Assembly: GCA_039638595.1 (NCBI GenBank)
Contig: JBDIWM010000004.1
Coordinates: 23,938 to 87,937 of the forward strand
Source of the DNA: Atribacterota bacterium
GTDB taxonomy: Bacteria > Atribacterota > Atribacteria > Atribacterales > Caldatribacteriaceae
DNA length: 64,000 nucleotides
Direction: 5' to 3'
How positions within the stretch are numbered: the first letter of the stretch is position 1; every line of letters begins with the position of its first letter. Shown one piece after another: positions 8,136 to 17,669 of this stretch. Below the pieces are notes generated by a model, which was not told where the DNA came from, ran no database searches, and saw nothing but the letters and a program-made list of their open reading frames with translations. The translations under genes and the position numbers were made by a program.

Positions 8136-11100
8136 TCAGTTCCCTCCTCAACAAGGACAGGCTCCTCCTGTTTCTTGAGAATTTTCTCTAGATCACATCG
8201 CAGACAACGCTCAGCTTCGTACCGAACATCATCTTCACTCAAACAAATCTTCACTTCAGAGAAATTACAAATTCGCTCACGAACTGGAACCTCAGAAACC
8301 TGCACCCGAGGCATTTCTTTAACGACTGGCGGTTCCTCAATGATTCGGGGTTGCTCCGGCTGAATCACGGTTCCTAACTCCTCCTGTTTTTGTGCTCGGA
8401 GATACTGGTGAATGCTAAAAGCAGCCTTCTTCCCCAGAGACATCGCATAAACCACGGTCGCCTCTCCACCAATGGCATCTCCTCCAGCAAACACTTTCGG
8501 GAGCGAAGAAGCCAGAGTATAAGGACTTACAGCAATATTTCCCTGATAATCCAATTGCAACCCCTGTGCAAATCCCTCCAAATCTGGTTTTTGCCCAATG
8601 GCCACCGCAACCATGTCACACTCTAAGAATAACTCTCCTCCCTCGATGGGAATAGGTTTCCGCCTTCCACTTCGGTCAAATTCTCCTAAACGCATGCGCT
8701 GTAAACGTAAACCCTTTACTTTGCCATCTTCTCCCACCACTTCAAGAGGTGCCATCAGGAAGTGGAAAATAATTCCTTCTTTTTCGGCGTCGTCGATTTC
8801 TTCAGGAATCGCTGGCATTTCACCTCTTGTACGGCGATACACCACATTCACTTCAAGAGCCCCCATACGAAGAAGGGTTCTTGCTGCATCCATAGCGGCG
8901 TTCCCCCCACCCACGACTACCGCCTTTCGAGGTACATTGATGGTTCCACCTAAGTTAATGTGTCGTAAAAATTCAAGCGCTGGAATGACACCTTCCAAGT
9001 TCTCTCCAGGAATACCAAGTGGTAAACTCTTCCATGCACCAATACCCAGAAATACCGCGTCAAACTTCTCTTGAAGCTCTGCAAGGGTAAAATCACGACC
9101 TAAGGCCTTGTTACACTCAATCTTCACACCCATAGCTTGAATCTGTTTCAGATCGTATTCCAGAGCTTCTCGAGGCAGACGATATGCAGGAATACCAGCC
9201 GCAAGCATCCCCCCAGCTACCGGAAGTGCTTCAAAAACAGTTACCGAGTATCCGAACCGGGCCAAATAGTAAGCACAGGTCAAGCCAGCAGGACCAGAAC
9301 CAACTACAGCTACTGACTCATCACGCTTTCTCTCCATCACTATCGGGAGGGCAATTTTGTTCCGTCGCGCATAGTCAGCCACAAAGCGCTTAATATCATC
9401 AATTGCCACCGGTTCATCCAGTTGTCCTCTTCGACATTTGCTCTCGCAGGGCCGGTGACACACTCGACCACACACAGATGGGAGAGGGTTATCTTCCCTA
9501 ATAACCCGGAGAGCCCCAATATAATCACCGTTCTTGACTAAAGAAACATATGCTGGAATATCAATACCCAAAGGACAGGCATGCTGGCAAGGAGCCTGGA
9601 ACATCGCTCGACAAACCACCGCCGGGCACTTCTGTTCCCGAATGTGCGCTTCATACTCCTCACGGAAATAACGCAAAGTACTCAAAACCGGGTTTGGTGC
9701 AGTTTGCCCTAAACCACAAAGCGCACTGGCTTTAATCTGTTTGGCCAGGTCTTCCAGAAGCTCAATATCACCTTCCTTGCCCTCACCAGTCACAATACGA
9801 TTCAAAATCTCCAGCATTCTTTTAGTACCAATACGACAGGGGGTACACTTTCCACAAGATTCATCCTGAACAAACTCCAAAAAGAAACGGGCAAGGTCCA
9901 CCATGCAGGTGTCCTCATCCATTACAATGAGACCACCCGAACCCATGATGGCTCCAAGTTCCTTGAGTGAATCATAATCAATCTTTACATTCAGGTACTG
10001 GATCGGGATGCACCCTCCAGAGGGACCACCGATTTGAACTGCTTTCAGCCGTTTCCCACCCCGGACTCCTCCGCCCAGGTCATAGATGATCTCCCCTAAA
10101 CTGATACCCATCGGCACTTCTACAAGACCGGTATTGTTCACATCACCTGCCAGGGCAAACACTTTGGTTCCCTTGCTCTTTTCAGTTCCAATGCTACTGA
10201 ACCACTCTGCACCGTGCAAAATAACGGGGGGAATGTTGGCGTATGTTTCAACATTATTAATCACCGTTGGCTTTTCCCAAAGACCACTCTGGGCAGGAAA
10301 AGGAGGTTTGGGGCGAGGCATACCACGTTTCCCTTCTATGGAAGCAATGAGCGCAGTTTCTTCTCCACAGACAAAAGCTCCTGCTCCAATGCGAATTTCG
10401 ATATCGAAATCAAAACCCAAACCCATGATATTTTTACCCAGAAGACCGTACTCCCGCGCTTGCTCGATGGCATGATGCAATCGTTCCACTGCCAGGGGGT
10501 ATTCAGCGCGTACATAGATATATCCTTGTTTTGCACCAATAGCATATCCAGCAATAGCCATTGCTTCCAGAACTGAATGTGGATCCCCCTCCAGAATGCT
10601 CCGGTCCATAAACGCACCTGGATCACCCTCATCAGCGTTACAAATTACGAATTTTTCCATCCCCTCGGAACGGCGGGTAAATTCCCACTTAAGACCAGTC
10701 GGGAACCCGGCTCCTCCCCGACCCCGTAAGCCTGACCTCTTAATTTCCTCGATAACCTCTTCTGGGGTCATCTCGGTGAGGACCTTAGCCAGAGCCATAT
10801 ACCCATCTCGGGCAATGTAATCCTCGATATTCAGGGGATCAATAAAGCCGCTGTTGCGGAGTGCAATCTTCACCTGTTTCTCAAAGAAAGGGATTTCCCG
10901 TAAAAACTTCTTCCGCTCCTCAGTAGGAGGTTGGTATAGCAGGCGCTCAACCACCCTCCCTTTCAAAAGGTGTTCCTCAACTACGGTAGATGCATCTTCA
11001 GGTGTCAACTTCTGATAAAATACACCCTCGGGATAGATAATGGCCAGTGGTCCAAGGTTACAGGGACCTACGCAACCAGTCTCTATCAAACGGATTTCAG

Positions 11101-11218
11101 ACTCAAGTCCGTGCTTCTGTATTTCTCGTTCCAGAGCTTCTTTAACTTTTAAAGCTCCAGAAGAAATACAGGCAGCGCCGGCACAGAGTAAAATCTGACT
11201 CCTTTCTATTTCAGCCAT
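8132..11218 (-). CDS. NuoF-GltD fusion: NADH-type flavoprotein joined to an NfnB/GltD-like NADPH oxidoreductase
   Basis: A 1028-residue fusion. Residues 1-530 are a full NuoF/HydB: [2Fe-2S] domain (Cys12, 17, 49, 53), [26 protein letters not shown] and the [4Fe-4S] motif [15 protein letters not shown]. Residues about 540-960 are a GltD/NfnB-type FAD enzyme: two [4Fe-4S] motifs ([21 protein letters not shown]), FAD motif [19 protein letters not shown] and NAD(P) motif [19 protein letters not shown]. The last 70 residues carry a CLRC pair. The architecture resembles the B subunit of Sporomusa-type (Stn) transhydrogenases as I recall it. Inference: it brings an NADP(H) site into a complex that also holds an NAD(H) site and, through hydA, an H-cluster. 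Confidence 0.93.
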   Translation of the reverse strand: MAEIERSQILLCAGAACISSGALKVKEALEREIQKHGLESEIRLIETGCVGPCNLGPLAIIYPEGVFYQKLTPEDASTVVEEHLLKGRVVERLLYQPPTEERKKFLREIPFFEKQVKIALRNSGFIDPLNIEDYIARDGYMALAKVLTEMTPEEVIEEIKRSGLRGRGGAGFPTGLKWEFTRRSEGMEKFVICNADEGDPGAFMDRSILEGDPHSVLEAMAIAGYAIGAKQGYIYVRAEYPLAVERLHHAIEQAREYGLLGKNIMGLGFDFDIEIRIGAGAFVCGEETALIASIEGKRGMPRPKPPFPAQSGLWEKPTVINNVETYANIPPVILHGAEWFSSIGTEKSKGTKVFALAGDVNNTGLVEVPMGISLGEIIYDLGGGVRGGKRLKAVQIGGPSGGCIPIQYLNVKIDYDSLKELGAIMGSGGLIVMDEDTCMVDLARFFLEFVQDESCGKCTPCRIGTKRMLEILNRIVTGEGKEGDIELLEDLAKQIKASALCGLGQTAPNPVLSTLRYFREEYEAHIREQKCPAVVCRAMFQAPCQHACPLGIDIPAYVSLVKNGDYIGALRVIREDNPLPSVCGRVCHRPCESKCRRGQLDEPVAIDDIKRFVADYARRNKIALPIVMERKRDESVAVVGSGPAGLTCAYYLARFGYSVTVFEALPVAGGMLAAGIPAYRLPREALEYDLKQIQAMGVKIECNKALGRDFTLAELQEKFDAVFLGIGAWKSLPLGIPGENLEGVIPALEFLRHINLGGTINVPRKAVVVGGGNAAMDAARTLLRMGALEVNVVYRRTRGEMPAIPEEIDDAEKEGIIFHFLMAPLEVVGEDGKVKGLRLQRMRLGEFDRSGRRKPIPIEGGELFLECDMVAVAIGQKPDLEGFAQGLQLDYQGNIAVSPYTLASSLPKVFAGGDAIGGEATVVYAMSLGKKAAFSIHQYLRAQKQEELGTVIQPEQPRIIEEPPVVKEMPRVQVSEVPVRERICNFSEVKICLSEDDVRYEAERCLRCDLEKILKKQEEPVLVEEGTE

Positions 11219-11233
11219 GACCCCACCCCCCTA

Positions 11234-11608
11234 CTATGACCGTCTCTCTGCGTGGACCACCCAGTCGCCAACAATTTGTCCGTTAACCAGGTGCGACGCT
11301 ACAATCTGACGAACCTTCTCAGCAGTCAAATCACCATAGAGAACTTTTTCATCACCCTTCTCTATTCCTACCAGAGGTTCCCGATCGCAGAGCCCAATAC
11401 AGCCGGCCTGGGTTACCAAGACATTGGCCAGGTTTCTTTTGGCAATCTCATCGAGAAGCGCTGCCATAACCTGTCGAGCACCTGCGGCAATTCCACAGGT
11501 ACCCATATACACCGTGACCTTATACTCAGACTGCCCTTCCCGAAGCATTGCTTTTTTCTTGGCTTCTTCTCTAATTTTTTTCAAATCTTCAATGCTTTCA
11601 ATTCTCAT
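11234..11608 (-). CDS. Stand-alone thioredoxin-like [2Fe-2S] ferredoxin
   Basis: A 124-residue protein matching the N-terminal [2Fe-2S] domain of HydB/NuoF-type proteins. A helical N-terminus is followed by VTVYMGTCGIAAGARQV and VTQAGCIGLCDREPLVG. Only three cysteines are visible (38, 70, 74); the fourth ligand is not obvious. Proteins of this kind commonly sit beside a GHKL ATPase and HydB in clostridial hydrogenase operons, as here. Inference: it may supply the [2Fe-2S] relay lost from the NuoF at 6021-7655. It overlaps the upstream ATPase gene by 11 bases. Confidence 0.85.
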   Translation of the reverse strand: MRIESIEDLKKIREEAKKKAMLREGQSEYKVTVYMGTCGIAAGARQVMAALLDEIAKRNLANVLVTQAGCIGLCDREPLVGIEKGDEKVLYGDLTAEKVRQIVASHLVNGQIVGDWVVHAERRS

Positions 11609-12149
11609 GAGAAGTTCCCTCCCGTAATTGATCTTCTTGACTTTGAAACCACTCCCTCAGATGGGGGTACATCAAACGCACTTCATTCTCATCCATTCCC
11701 GATACCAATTCTTTACTGTTAAAAGACCACCCCCGCCCATCAACCAGATGTTGCAAATCCCATTCAATCTCGGGATGAGATACAATAAGAAGTGCCATGG
11801 TTTCGGGAATATTCCCTAAAGGAGGCAGATCAATGTGGGTTCGTGGCACTATTGCCTTCACCAAGGTCCCCTGACCCTGTTTGGAAGATATTTCTATCTT
11901 TCCCCCGCACTGCTCCACAACCTGAGCAAAAAGCGGCACTCCCAGCCCCACCTTCTTTTTTTGTCCCGAAAAAAAGGGATCCTGAATTTTTTGCAGCGTT
12001 TTTTCATCCATTCCTTCCCCATTGTCCTGAACGATGATTTCCAAAAGGTTTTCTGAAATCCGTTCAACGATAGAAAGTACAATCTTACTGGCCCGAGCCC
12101 GGACGGAATTCTCTACTAAATCCAAAAGGTGGAGCGCAAGCTCCTTCAT
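11598..12149 (-). CDS. GHKL-type ATPase (histidine-kinase-like, no kinase H-box)
   Basis: A 183-residue protein with a Bergerat-fold ATPase domain: N-box-like LDLVENSVRA (residues 9-18), G1 box DNGEGMDE (near 42) and G2-like KKVGLGVPL (near 65). There is no phosphoacceptor histidine domain or membrane segment. The C-terminal 80 residues have no motif I recognise. Genes of this type recur in [FeFe]-hydrogenase operons of anaerobes, with an unknown role that may be regulation or assembly. It lies two bases after the first nuoE and overlaps the next gene. Confidence 0.85.
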   Translation of the reverse strand: MKELALHLLDLVENSVRARASKIVLSIVERISENLLEIIVQDNGEGMDEKTLQKIQDPFFSGQKKKVGLGVPLFAQVVEQCGGKIEISSKQGQGTLVKAIVPRTHIDLPPLGNIPETMALLIVSHPEIEWDLQHLVDGRGWSFNSKELVSGMDENEVRLMYPHLREWFQSQEDQLREGTSHEN

Positions 12150-12150
12150 G

Positions 12151-12639
12151 TCAGGCGTAACTCTTCACAATGTCCATAATCTGTGAAGGACTCACCCTTT
12201 TATGGACATCGTTGTCAATCCTTACCACCGGTGCCAACCCACAAGCTCCAGCACATCGCATGACCTCGAGAGAATACAGGCCATCGCTTGTAATCGAACC
12301 AATATCCACCTCAAGATCTTTCCTCAACCTGTCCAGTATGGCCTGTCCTCCCCGAACATAGCAGGCCGTTCCTAAGCAGACCTGAATCACGTGTTTACCC
12401 CGCGGCTTCATGGAGAAAAAATGATAAAAGGTAACCACCCCGTATATTTCGCTGAGGGGAATATCCAGAACTTGAGCTACTCTCTTCAATGTCGCCCGCG
12501 GAAGGTAACCTAAAACATTCTGAACAGCGTGCAAAACCTGAATAAGCGCTCCCTTTTTTCCTGCATACTCTCGAAAAATCCTTTCCAGGGCTTCTTCTTG
12601 CTGGGGAGAAATGCTTTCTTCGGTGACTGCTTGAAACAT
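12151..12639 (-). CDS. NuoE/HydC-like [2Fe-2S] subunit (first copy, operon leader)
   Basis: A 162-residue NuoE-type subunit carrying the [2Fe-2S] ligands CLGTACYVRGG and CAGACGLAPVV; YLPRATLKRVAQVLDIP is the usual helical segment. An upstream ATG at 12687 is possible, but 12639 is preferred because GGGAGGAG lies just before it and 12687 falls next to the -10 box of the operon promoter. This is the first gene of the hydrogenase operon. It differs clearly from the second copy at 7668-8135, so it is an old paralogue and not a recent duplicate. Confidence 0.92.
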   Translation of the reverse strand: MFQAVTEESISPQQEEALERIFREYAGKKGALIQVLHAVQNVLGYLPRATLKRVAQVLDIPLSEIYGVVTFYHFFSMKPRGKHVIQVCLGTACYVRGGQAILDRLRKDLEVDIGSITSDGLYSLEVMRCAGACGLAPVVRIDNDVHKRVSPSQIMDIVKSYA

Positions 12640-12675
12640 TACCCATCTCCTCCCAAAAGATATATTTTTACAAGT

Positions 12676-12704
12676 ATTATAAACCATCGATCCCAGTAAC
12701 TCAA
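12676..12704 (-). promoter_or_regulatory. Sigma-70-type promoter of the hydrogenase operon
   Basis: On the minus strand, -35 TTGAGT and -10 TATAAT are separated by 17 bases. The -10 ends 37 bases before the chosen nuoE start at 12639. It lies between the end of clpC and the hydrogenase operon, so the redox genes can be transcribed independently of the heat-shock operon. Confidence 0.75.
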
Positions 12705-12736
12705 CGAAGAAGCCCGGAATAAATTAAACAGTTTTA

Positions 12737-15169
12737 TTAACGGATAGGAGATTCTTCCCTCACTACCCGACGAAAGGCGATTTTTTCTCCTTCAAAGTAT
12801 ACCTCGATGCAATCTCCTGCCTGGAAAGTTCCTTTAATGAGTTCTCCGGAAAGCGGGCTTTCAATTTCTCGCTGAATGAGCCTTTTCAAAGGCCGTGCAC
12901 CAAAATCGGGGTCATACCCTCTTTCTGCTAGATACTCCCTCACCTCTTCACTCAGGACAATGTCCATGCGCTGCTCGTTTAATCTGTTTCGTAAGCGTGC
13001 GACGAAAAGGTCGACAATCTTTTTAATCTCTTCTTGACCCAGAGGAAGGAAAACGATAATTTCATCAATCCGGTTAATAAACTCTGGCTTGAGATGAAGC
13101 TGGACTTCTTCTAAAACTTTTCTTTTTGCCCTTTCAACCTCCTCCTTATCCTGAGGCGTAACGCCACGGAAATAACGACTCCCAAGATTTGAAGTCATAA
13201 TGATAACGGTATTTTTAAAGTCCACCGTTCGCCCCTGCCCGTCTGTCAGACGACCGTCATCCAGAACCTGAAGCAGGATGTTGAAAACATCGGGATGCGC
13301 TTTTTCAATTTCATCGAACAGAATTACCTGATACGGCCTTCTTCGCACTACTTCGGTCAACTGCCCTCCCTCCTCATATCCTACGTATCCGGGGGGCGCG
13401 CCGATGAGACGAGACACAGAGTGTTTCTCCATGTACTCTGACATATCAATCCGCAAAATGGCATCCTCGTCACCAAAAAGGAATTCAGCCAGAGATTTGG
13501 CAAGCTCCGTTTTGCCTACCCCGGTCGGGCCTAAGAAAAGAAACGAACCAATGGGCCGCTTACCTTCACCAATACCGGCTCGAGAACGACGAATGGCTTC
13601 CGAAACGGCGTGAACTGCCTCCTCCTGGTTGATGAGTCGACGATGGAGTTCTTCCTCCATGCGGAGGAGTTTCTCCCTCTCCTCTCCCAAAAGCTTCGTA
13701 ACTGGAATACCCGTCCAGTGAGAGACAACCTCGGCGATGTCTTCCCCAGTTACCACTTCGCTGATTTTTCTCTGACGCATCCATTGCTCTTTTTCTTCCT
13801 GATATTTCTTTTGCAGGGTTTCCGCTTCATCGCGAAGCAGTGCTGCTTTTTCATATTGCTGGGCCTGGACCGCAGCCATTCCTTCCTTGGCTAACTCCTG
13901 AAGCCTTCTTTCCATCTCCCGAAGCTCAAGAGGAACGCTCTCCACTTCCATCCGTTTCTTGCTGGCCGCCTCGTCCATGAGATCGATAGCCTTGTCGGGA
14001 AGAAAACGATCTGTAATATATTTACTCGATAATTCACAGGCTGCCTGAATCGCTTCATCGCTAATTTTCACCCGGTGATGTGCTTCATACTTATCCCGTA
14101 AGCCATGCAAAATTTCCTGTGTCTCCTGAACGGTCGGTTCATTCACAAAAACCGGTTGAAACCGCCTTTCCAAAGCCGGGTCCTTCTCAATATACTTCCG
14201 GTACTCATCAAGGGTGGTCGCACCAATACAGCGCAGTTCCCCCCGAGCCAAAGCTGGCTTCAGAAGGTTCGCTGCATCAATAGCTCCCTCAGCTGCCCCG
14301 GCACCAACCACAGTATGCAACTCATCGATAAAGAGAATGACCTGTCCTGCGGATTTCTGTACCTCCTCCAAGACCGCCTTCAATCGCTCCTCGAACTCTC
14401 CTCGAAATTTGGCACCCGCCAAAATTGCTCCCATATCCAGAGCCACAAGCTTCTTGTTTTTCAAATTTTCCGGCACCTCACCCTGAACAATCCTCTGTGC
14501 CAGACCCTCAACAATAGCTGTTTTACCAACCCCGGGATCCCCAATAAGTACCGGATTATTTTTGGTCCGGCGGCTCAGAATCTGAATGACCCTTCGAATT
14601 TCTGTATCCCGCCCAATGACCGGGTCAAGTTTCCCTTCCCTGGCAATCTTAGTGAGATCCCTTCCGTACTTCTCCAGAGCCATGTATTTTCCTTCAGCGT
14701 AAGGATCATCGACTCTCCTCTGTCCCCGGATTTCTTGTAGAGCCCGGTACACTTTCTCCACATCGATACCAAACGAACGTAAAATCCGATAACTTGCTCC
14801 ATCTTCTTCCCGCACAATGGCAATAAAAAGGTGCTCCACTCCAACATAGGTATCTTTTAGCCTCTTGGCTTCCTCTTCAGCACCATCCAGGACTGACTTT
14901 GCCCGAGGAGTAAGATAAATCTGGATTTCCTGCGTCCCCTGATAGTAGACTTGAGGAAATCGCTTTAGGGCTTTTTCCAGCTCTCCTTTGACCACATCAG
15001 GACTCACCCCACAGCGACTCAGAATCTGAGAAGCCAGACCCTCCGGTTGACGCAAAAGAGCCAAAAGCAAATGTTCCACATCCAGCTGGTTATGATGGTA
15101 CTCTATGATAATATCCTGAGCCAGAGAGACAGCCTCCTTGGCTTTTTCGGTAAATTGTTCAAATTTCAT
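12737..15169 (-). CDS. clpC: ATP-dependent Clp protease ATPase subunit, ClpC type
   Basis: A HSP100 unfoldase of 810 residues. The double Clp N-domain (residues 1-140) is followed by AAA-1 with Walker [10 protein letters not shown] and [10 protein letters not shown], a short middle region with a UVR-like stretch ([16 protein letters not shown]) and AAA-2 with GPTGVGKTE and [13 protein letters not shown]. The short middle domain with a UVR motif favours ClpC over ClpB. It is the last gene of the hsp20-dnaJ-hspR-clpC operon, the arrangement in which ClpB or ClpC is controlled by HspR. It overlaps hspR by 11 bases. Confidence 0.93.
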   Translation of the reverse strand: MKFEQFTEKAKEAVSLAQDIIIEYHHNQLDVEHLLLALLRQPEGLASQILSRCGVSPDVVKGELEKALKRFPQVYYQGTQEIQIYLTPRAKSVLDGAEEEAKRLKDTYVGVEHLFIAIVREEDGASYRILRSFGIDVEKVYRALQEIRGQRRVDDPYAEGKYMALEKYGRDLTKIAREGKLDPVIGRDTEIRRVIQILSRRTKNNPVLIGDPGVGKTAIVEGLAQRIVQGEVPENLKNKKLVALDMGAILAGAKFRGEFEERLKAVLEEVQKSAGQVILFIDELHTVVGAGAAEGAIDAANLLKPALARGELRCIGATTLDEYRKYIEKDPALERRFQPVFVNEPTVQETQEILHGLRDKYEAHHRVKISDEAIQAACELSSKYITDRFLPDKAIDLMDEAASKKRMEVESVPLELREMERRLQELAKEGMAAVQAQQYEKAALLRDEAETLQKKYQEEKEQWMRQRKISEVVTGEDIAEVVSHWTGIPVTKLLGEEREKLLRMEEELHRRLINQEEAVHAVSEAIRRSRAGIGEGKRPIGSFLFLGPTGVGKTELAKSLAEFLFGDEDAILRIDMSEYMEKHSVSRLIGAPPGYVGYEEGGQLTEVVRRRPYQVILFDEIEKAHPDVFNILLQVLDDGRLTDGQGRTVDFKNTVIIMTSNLGSRYFRGVTPQDKEEVERAKRKVLEEVQLHLKPEFINRIDEIIVFLPLGQEEIKKIVDLFVARLRNRLNEQRMDIVLSEEVREYLAERGYDPDFGARPLKRLIQREIESPLSGELIKGTFQAGDCIEVYFEGEKIAFRRVVREESPIR

Positions 15170-15461
15170 CTTTTTTCTCCTCCTGATGTAAAAGAGCCCT
15201 ATTTTCCACTCGAAGTGCCTCGAGTTGCTCAGTCAATTTAAAAATCACTTCCACCCCCGCCAGGTTGACTCCCATGTCTTGCGTCAAAGTCTTAATTTTG
15301 ATCACCGTCTCTATGTCTTCCCGTTTATACAATCGCATACCACCTTTACCACGCTCAGGCTTTAAAAGTCCAGCTTTTTCATAATAACGTAGAGTCTGCG
15401 GGTGGATTTTCGTCATTTCAGAAACCATCCTGATGGTAAAGTACTCTTTTTTACTTTCCAT
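15159..15461 (-). CDS. hspR: HspR, MerR-family heat-shock repressor
   Basis: A 100-residue MerR-type regulator. The winged helix starts [20 protein letters not shown] and continues through [20 protein letters not shown], followed by a C-terminal coiled coil. The HPQTLRxYE segment is typical of HspR, which represses chaperone genes together with DnaK. The ATG at 15461 is chosen because GAGGTG lies six bases upstream; a GTG at 15482 would also be in frame. It is encoded between dnaJ and clpC, and its candidate operator is at 17046-17061 in front of the operon. Confidence 0.9.
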   Translation of the reverse strand: MESKKEYFTIRMVSEMTKIHPQTLRYYEKAGLLKPERGKGGMRLYKREDIETVIKIKTLTQDMGVNLAGVEVIFKLTEQLEALRVENRALLHQEEKKDEI

Positions 15462-15474
15462 ACCATACACCTCT

Positions 15475-16527
15475 TCAAGCACTCAAAAGATGCTGGCGAG
15501 GGTTTTCCTTCCGAAGCATTGAAAACTCTTCCAAAAGTCTTTTTTCTCTTTCTGTCAATCCCTTAGGAATGACCACCTGAACCTTAACCAACAAATCTCC
15601 TCTACCCTCTCCTTTCAGTTTCGGGAAACCCAGTCCTTTTAAACGGAAAACCGTGCCATTCTGCGTTTCAGGTGGGACACGCATTTTAATCCTCCCCCCG
15701 AGAGTCGGAATTTCAATCTCAGTACCCAGAGCTGCTTCAGTCACGGTTACAGGAACTTCCAAAGTAAGGTTATCCCCATCCCGACCAAAGAATGCATGCG
15801 GTTTCACCCGTACTAAAAGATAAACGTCTTTCCCACCAACCATTCCCGGAATACGCAGGCGCATATTATCACTCACTCCGGGAGGGATGTTGACGCTGAC
15901 GACCTTGGAACGTTTCTGCACGCCACTCCCTTCGCAAGCTCGACAGACCTCCTGAACACCAGTTTTGCCCGTACCACCACACCGAGAACAAATCTCCCCG
16001 TATTCGATCCGAATACTGCGGGTAGTTCCTCGAAAACTCTCCTCAAGAGAAATTTCCACCTCCGCGTTCACTTCGACAGAACCCTTTCGAGAGGTCTTTC
16101 TCTCAGGCTCCTGGGAGAAACTAAAGTGAGAAGTTGTGCGACGGGAAGTCCCCTGCCAGAGATCTCCAAAAAAAGCTTTAAAGAAATCACTAAAGCCACC
16201 AAGATCAAAACCAGATTCATACGTGGTGTACTGGTTCGACGCACCAGCACCATATTTTCGGTAAAAATCCCGCCAGAATTCTTCGGTATTTTCTCGTCCA
16301 TAACTGCTCCAGGCCGCTCCGAGTTCATCGTAACGCCGTTTTTTCTCCGGGTCGCTGAGTACTTCATAGGCCTCGTTTATCTCCTTGAATTTTTGCTCCG
16401 CCTCTTTGTTTCCCGGGTTGAGATCCGGATGATACCGACGTGCCAACTTGCGGTATGCTCGCTTGATCTCCTGCTCAGTGGCGTTACGTCCCACTCCGAG
16501 GATCTGATAATAATCTTTAAATTCCAT
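15475..16527 (-). CDS. DnaJ-family co-chaperone with a reduced zinc-binding region
   Basis: A 350-residue J-domain protein. The J-domain (1-70) has [13 protein letters not shown] with the HPD motif. A Gly/Phe-rich linker (about 95-130) and the C-terminal substrate-binding domains follow ([19 protein letters not shown] onward). Canonical DnaJ has four CxxCxGxG repeats; here only two are seen (CSRCGGTG and CRACEGSG), so at most one zinc site remains. This is intermediate between DnaJ and CbpA. A dnaK/grpE pair is not in the window. The neighbours are hsp20 upstream and hspR downstream. Confidence 0.9.
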   Translation of the reverse strand: MEFKDYYQILGVGRNATEQEIKRAYRKLARRYHPDLNPGNKEAEQKFKEINEAYEVLSDPEKKRRYDELGAAWSSYGRENTEEFWRDFYRKYGAGASNQYTTYESGFDLGGFSDFFKAFFGDLWQGTSRRTTSHFSFSQEPERKTSRKGSVEVNAEVEISLEESFRGTTRSIRIEYGEICSRCGGTGKTGVQEVCRACEGSGVQKRSKVVSVNIPPGVSDNMRLRIPGMVGGKDVYLLVRVKPHAFFGRDGDNLTLEVPVTVTEAALGTEIEIPTLGGRIKMRVPPETQNGTVFRLKGLGFPKLKGEGRGDLLVKVQVVIPKGLTEREKRLLEEFSMLRKENPRQHLLSA

Positions 16528-16543
16528 ATCTTACCACCGCCCC

Positions 16544-16569
16544 AAAGGGGTGGAAGACCCCACCCCTTT
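16544..16569 (-). promoter_or_regulatory. Stable intergenic hairpin between hsp20 and dnaJ
   Basis: Ten-base perfect inverted repeat (AAAGGGGTGG and CCACCCCTTT) around a six-base loop in the hsp20-dnaJ gap. No T-run follows in the direction of transcription, so a processing or attenuation element that lowers expression of the distal genes relative to hsp20 is more likely than full termination. Confidence 0.5.
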
Positions 16570-16575
16570 CTTCCT

Positions 16576-17010
16576 CTACCCTTCCTGAACAAGAATCTTT
16601 CTTACTTTCCCTTCTTCAAACTTCGGCAAATGAATCTCCAAAACACCATTTTTGTAAGCAGCAACAACCCGCTCAACGTCAATAGGCATTCTCAGAGAAA
16701 AGGAGCGACGAAAAGGACCAAAAGTTCGTTCCCGTCTCAAAAAACTTCCCTGAGTTTCTCCAGGTTTTCGTTCTCCACTTACCGTTAGACGATCTTCAGA
16801 AATAGTCACCTCAACTTCTTTCTGGTCTATCCCCGGTAGATCAAAATAGAGCACGATTTCCTTTTCCATTTCCACCACATCGACTCGTGGAAGCCATTCT
16901 CCCGATTCCCTCTTTTCCTCTCCAAAAGGAAATTTATCCTCCAGAGCTCGAATAACGCCTTCCTGAAACTCAGCCAATTCTTTCCATGGATTCCATCGTG
17001 GAATAACCAT
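16576..17010 (-). CDS. Hsp20/alpha-crystallin small heat-shock protein (first)
   Basis: A 144-residue small heat-shock protein, an ATP-independent holdase. The alpha-crystallin domain starts at LPRVDVVEMEKEIVLYFDLP (residue 40) and includes RLTVSGERK, RTFGPFRRSFSLRMPIDVE and the A-x-x-x-G-V-L motif AAYKNGVLEIHLPK. It is the first gene of the heat-shock operon, directly behind a strong promoter. A second, more divergent Hsp20 is encoded beside lon (31888-32310). Confidence 0.95.
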   Translation of the reverse strand: MVIPRWNPWKELAEFQEGVIRALEDKFPFGEEKRESGEWLPRVDVVEMEKEIVLYFDLPGIDQKEVEVTISEDRLTVSGERKPGETQGSFLRRERTFGPFRRSFSLRMPIDVERVVAAYKNGVLEIHLPKFEEGKVRKILVQEG

Positions 17011-17045
17011 TATTCATGCAACCCCCTTTTTTACTTTTTTACCTT

Positions 17046-17061
17046 CTTTGACATTTCAAAG
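17046..17061 (-). promoter_or_regulatory. Candidate HspR operator (inverted repeat)
   Basis: A palindrome CTTTGA-N4-TCAAAG starting two bases downstream of the -10 box and overlapping the expected transcription start of the heat-shock operon. The position suits a repressor site. Known HspR boxes (HAIR, CTTGAGT-N7-ACTCAAG) share the CTTGA/TCAAG arms but have wider spacing, so assignment to HspR is inference. No CIRCE element was found here. Confidence 0.55.
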
Positions 17062-17063
17062 AG

Positions 17064-17092
17064 ATTATAAAGGCTTCTGCTGATTTTGTCAA
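17064..17092 (-). promoter_or_regulatory. Consensus sigma-70 promoter of the heat-shock operon
   Basis: On the minus strand, perfect -35 TTGACA and perfect -10 TATAAT are separated by 17 bases, ending 54 bases before the hsp20 start. A consensus promoter this strong fits an operon held off by a repressor (HspR) rather than one driven by an alternative sigma factor. Confidence 0.85.
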
Positions 17093-17114
17093 TAATCGTC
17101 AAAAAGCGAGCAAA

Positions 17115-17666
17115 CTATAACCCTAGGTCCTGGGCAATCTTTTGCATGGCTTGCAGAGAAATACTGAGGAAATCCTCCAAGGGAAGCTCAAGCTGCGTAC
17201 ATGCCTTGATTTGGTCCCTTGAAGCTCCTCGGGCAAAACTCTTTTCCTTAAAACGAGAAAGCAAAAAAGGAAGGTCAAGCTTTCCTAACTTACGTTCTCT
17301 GTGAACCAAAGCACAAGCCACGATAAAACCGCTCGCTGGGTCAACGGCAAAGAGCGCAATCTCCATTTTTAACTGGGGCTTAAATCCAGTCATTTCGTTG
17401 TGAGAACGAACGGCACTGACAATGCAAAAAGGAAAACCAGCTTCCTCTAAGTACTGTGCTCCAAGAAGGCCATGCTGTTCTGGATGATCCTTTGTCTCTT
17501 CGTAATCAATGTCGTGGAGAAGGCCAGCGAGACCCCATTCCTTTTCGTTTTCACCAAAAAACAAAGCCAAGGCTCGCATAATCGCTTCGCAAGCCAAGCT
17601 GTGTTTCACGAGATTGGGGGCACGCAGATGTCGTCTTAGAAACTCCCAGGCTTCGTTTCTTTCCAT
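17115..17666 (-). CDS. HD-domain phosphohydrolase
   Basis: A 183-residue HDIG-type protein. Metal ligands are visible as VKHSLACEAIM (first His, residue 21), LAGLLHDIDYEETKDHPEQH (the HD pair and a later His) and VSAVRSHNEM. The family hydrolyses phosphate esters of nucleotides or similar; the substrate is not predictable. It is encoded three bases after the LysM/M23 gene and in the same operon as ileS. Confidence 0.85.
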   Translation of the reverse strand: MERNEAWEFLRRHLRAPNLVKHSLACEAIMRALALFFGENEKEWGLAGLLHDIDYEETKDHPEQHGLLGAQYLEEAGFPFCIVSAVRSHNEMTGFKPQLKMEIALFAVDPASGFIVACALVHRERKLGKLDLPFLLSRFKEKSFARGASRDQIKACTQLELPLEDFLSISLQAMQKIAQDLGL

Positions 17667-17669
17667 ATC

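Noticed and set aside
8598..9074. Long plus-strand frames opposite the NuoF-GltD gene
   Set aside because: Ser/Pro/Arg-rich translations without motifs, exactly antisense to well-supported coding sequence. The same reasoning was applied to all other long plus-strand frames except the isomerase.
12705..12736. Terminator between clpC and the hydrogenase operon
   Set aside because: Only a weak AT-rich inverted repeat is present, without a GC stem or a T-run; not called.
17011..17114. CIRCE element (HrcA site) before the heat-shock operon
   Set aside because: No TTAGCACTC-N9-GAGTGCTAA-like sequence was found; the palindrome present is shorter and different.
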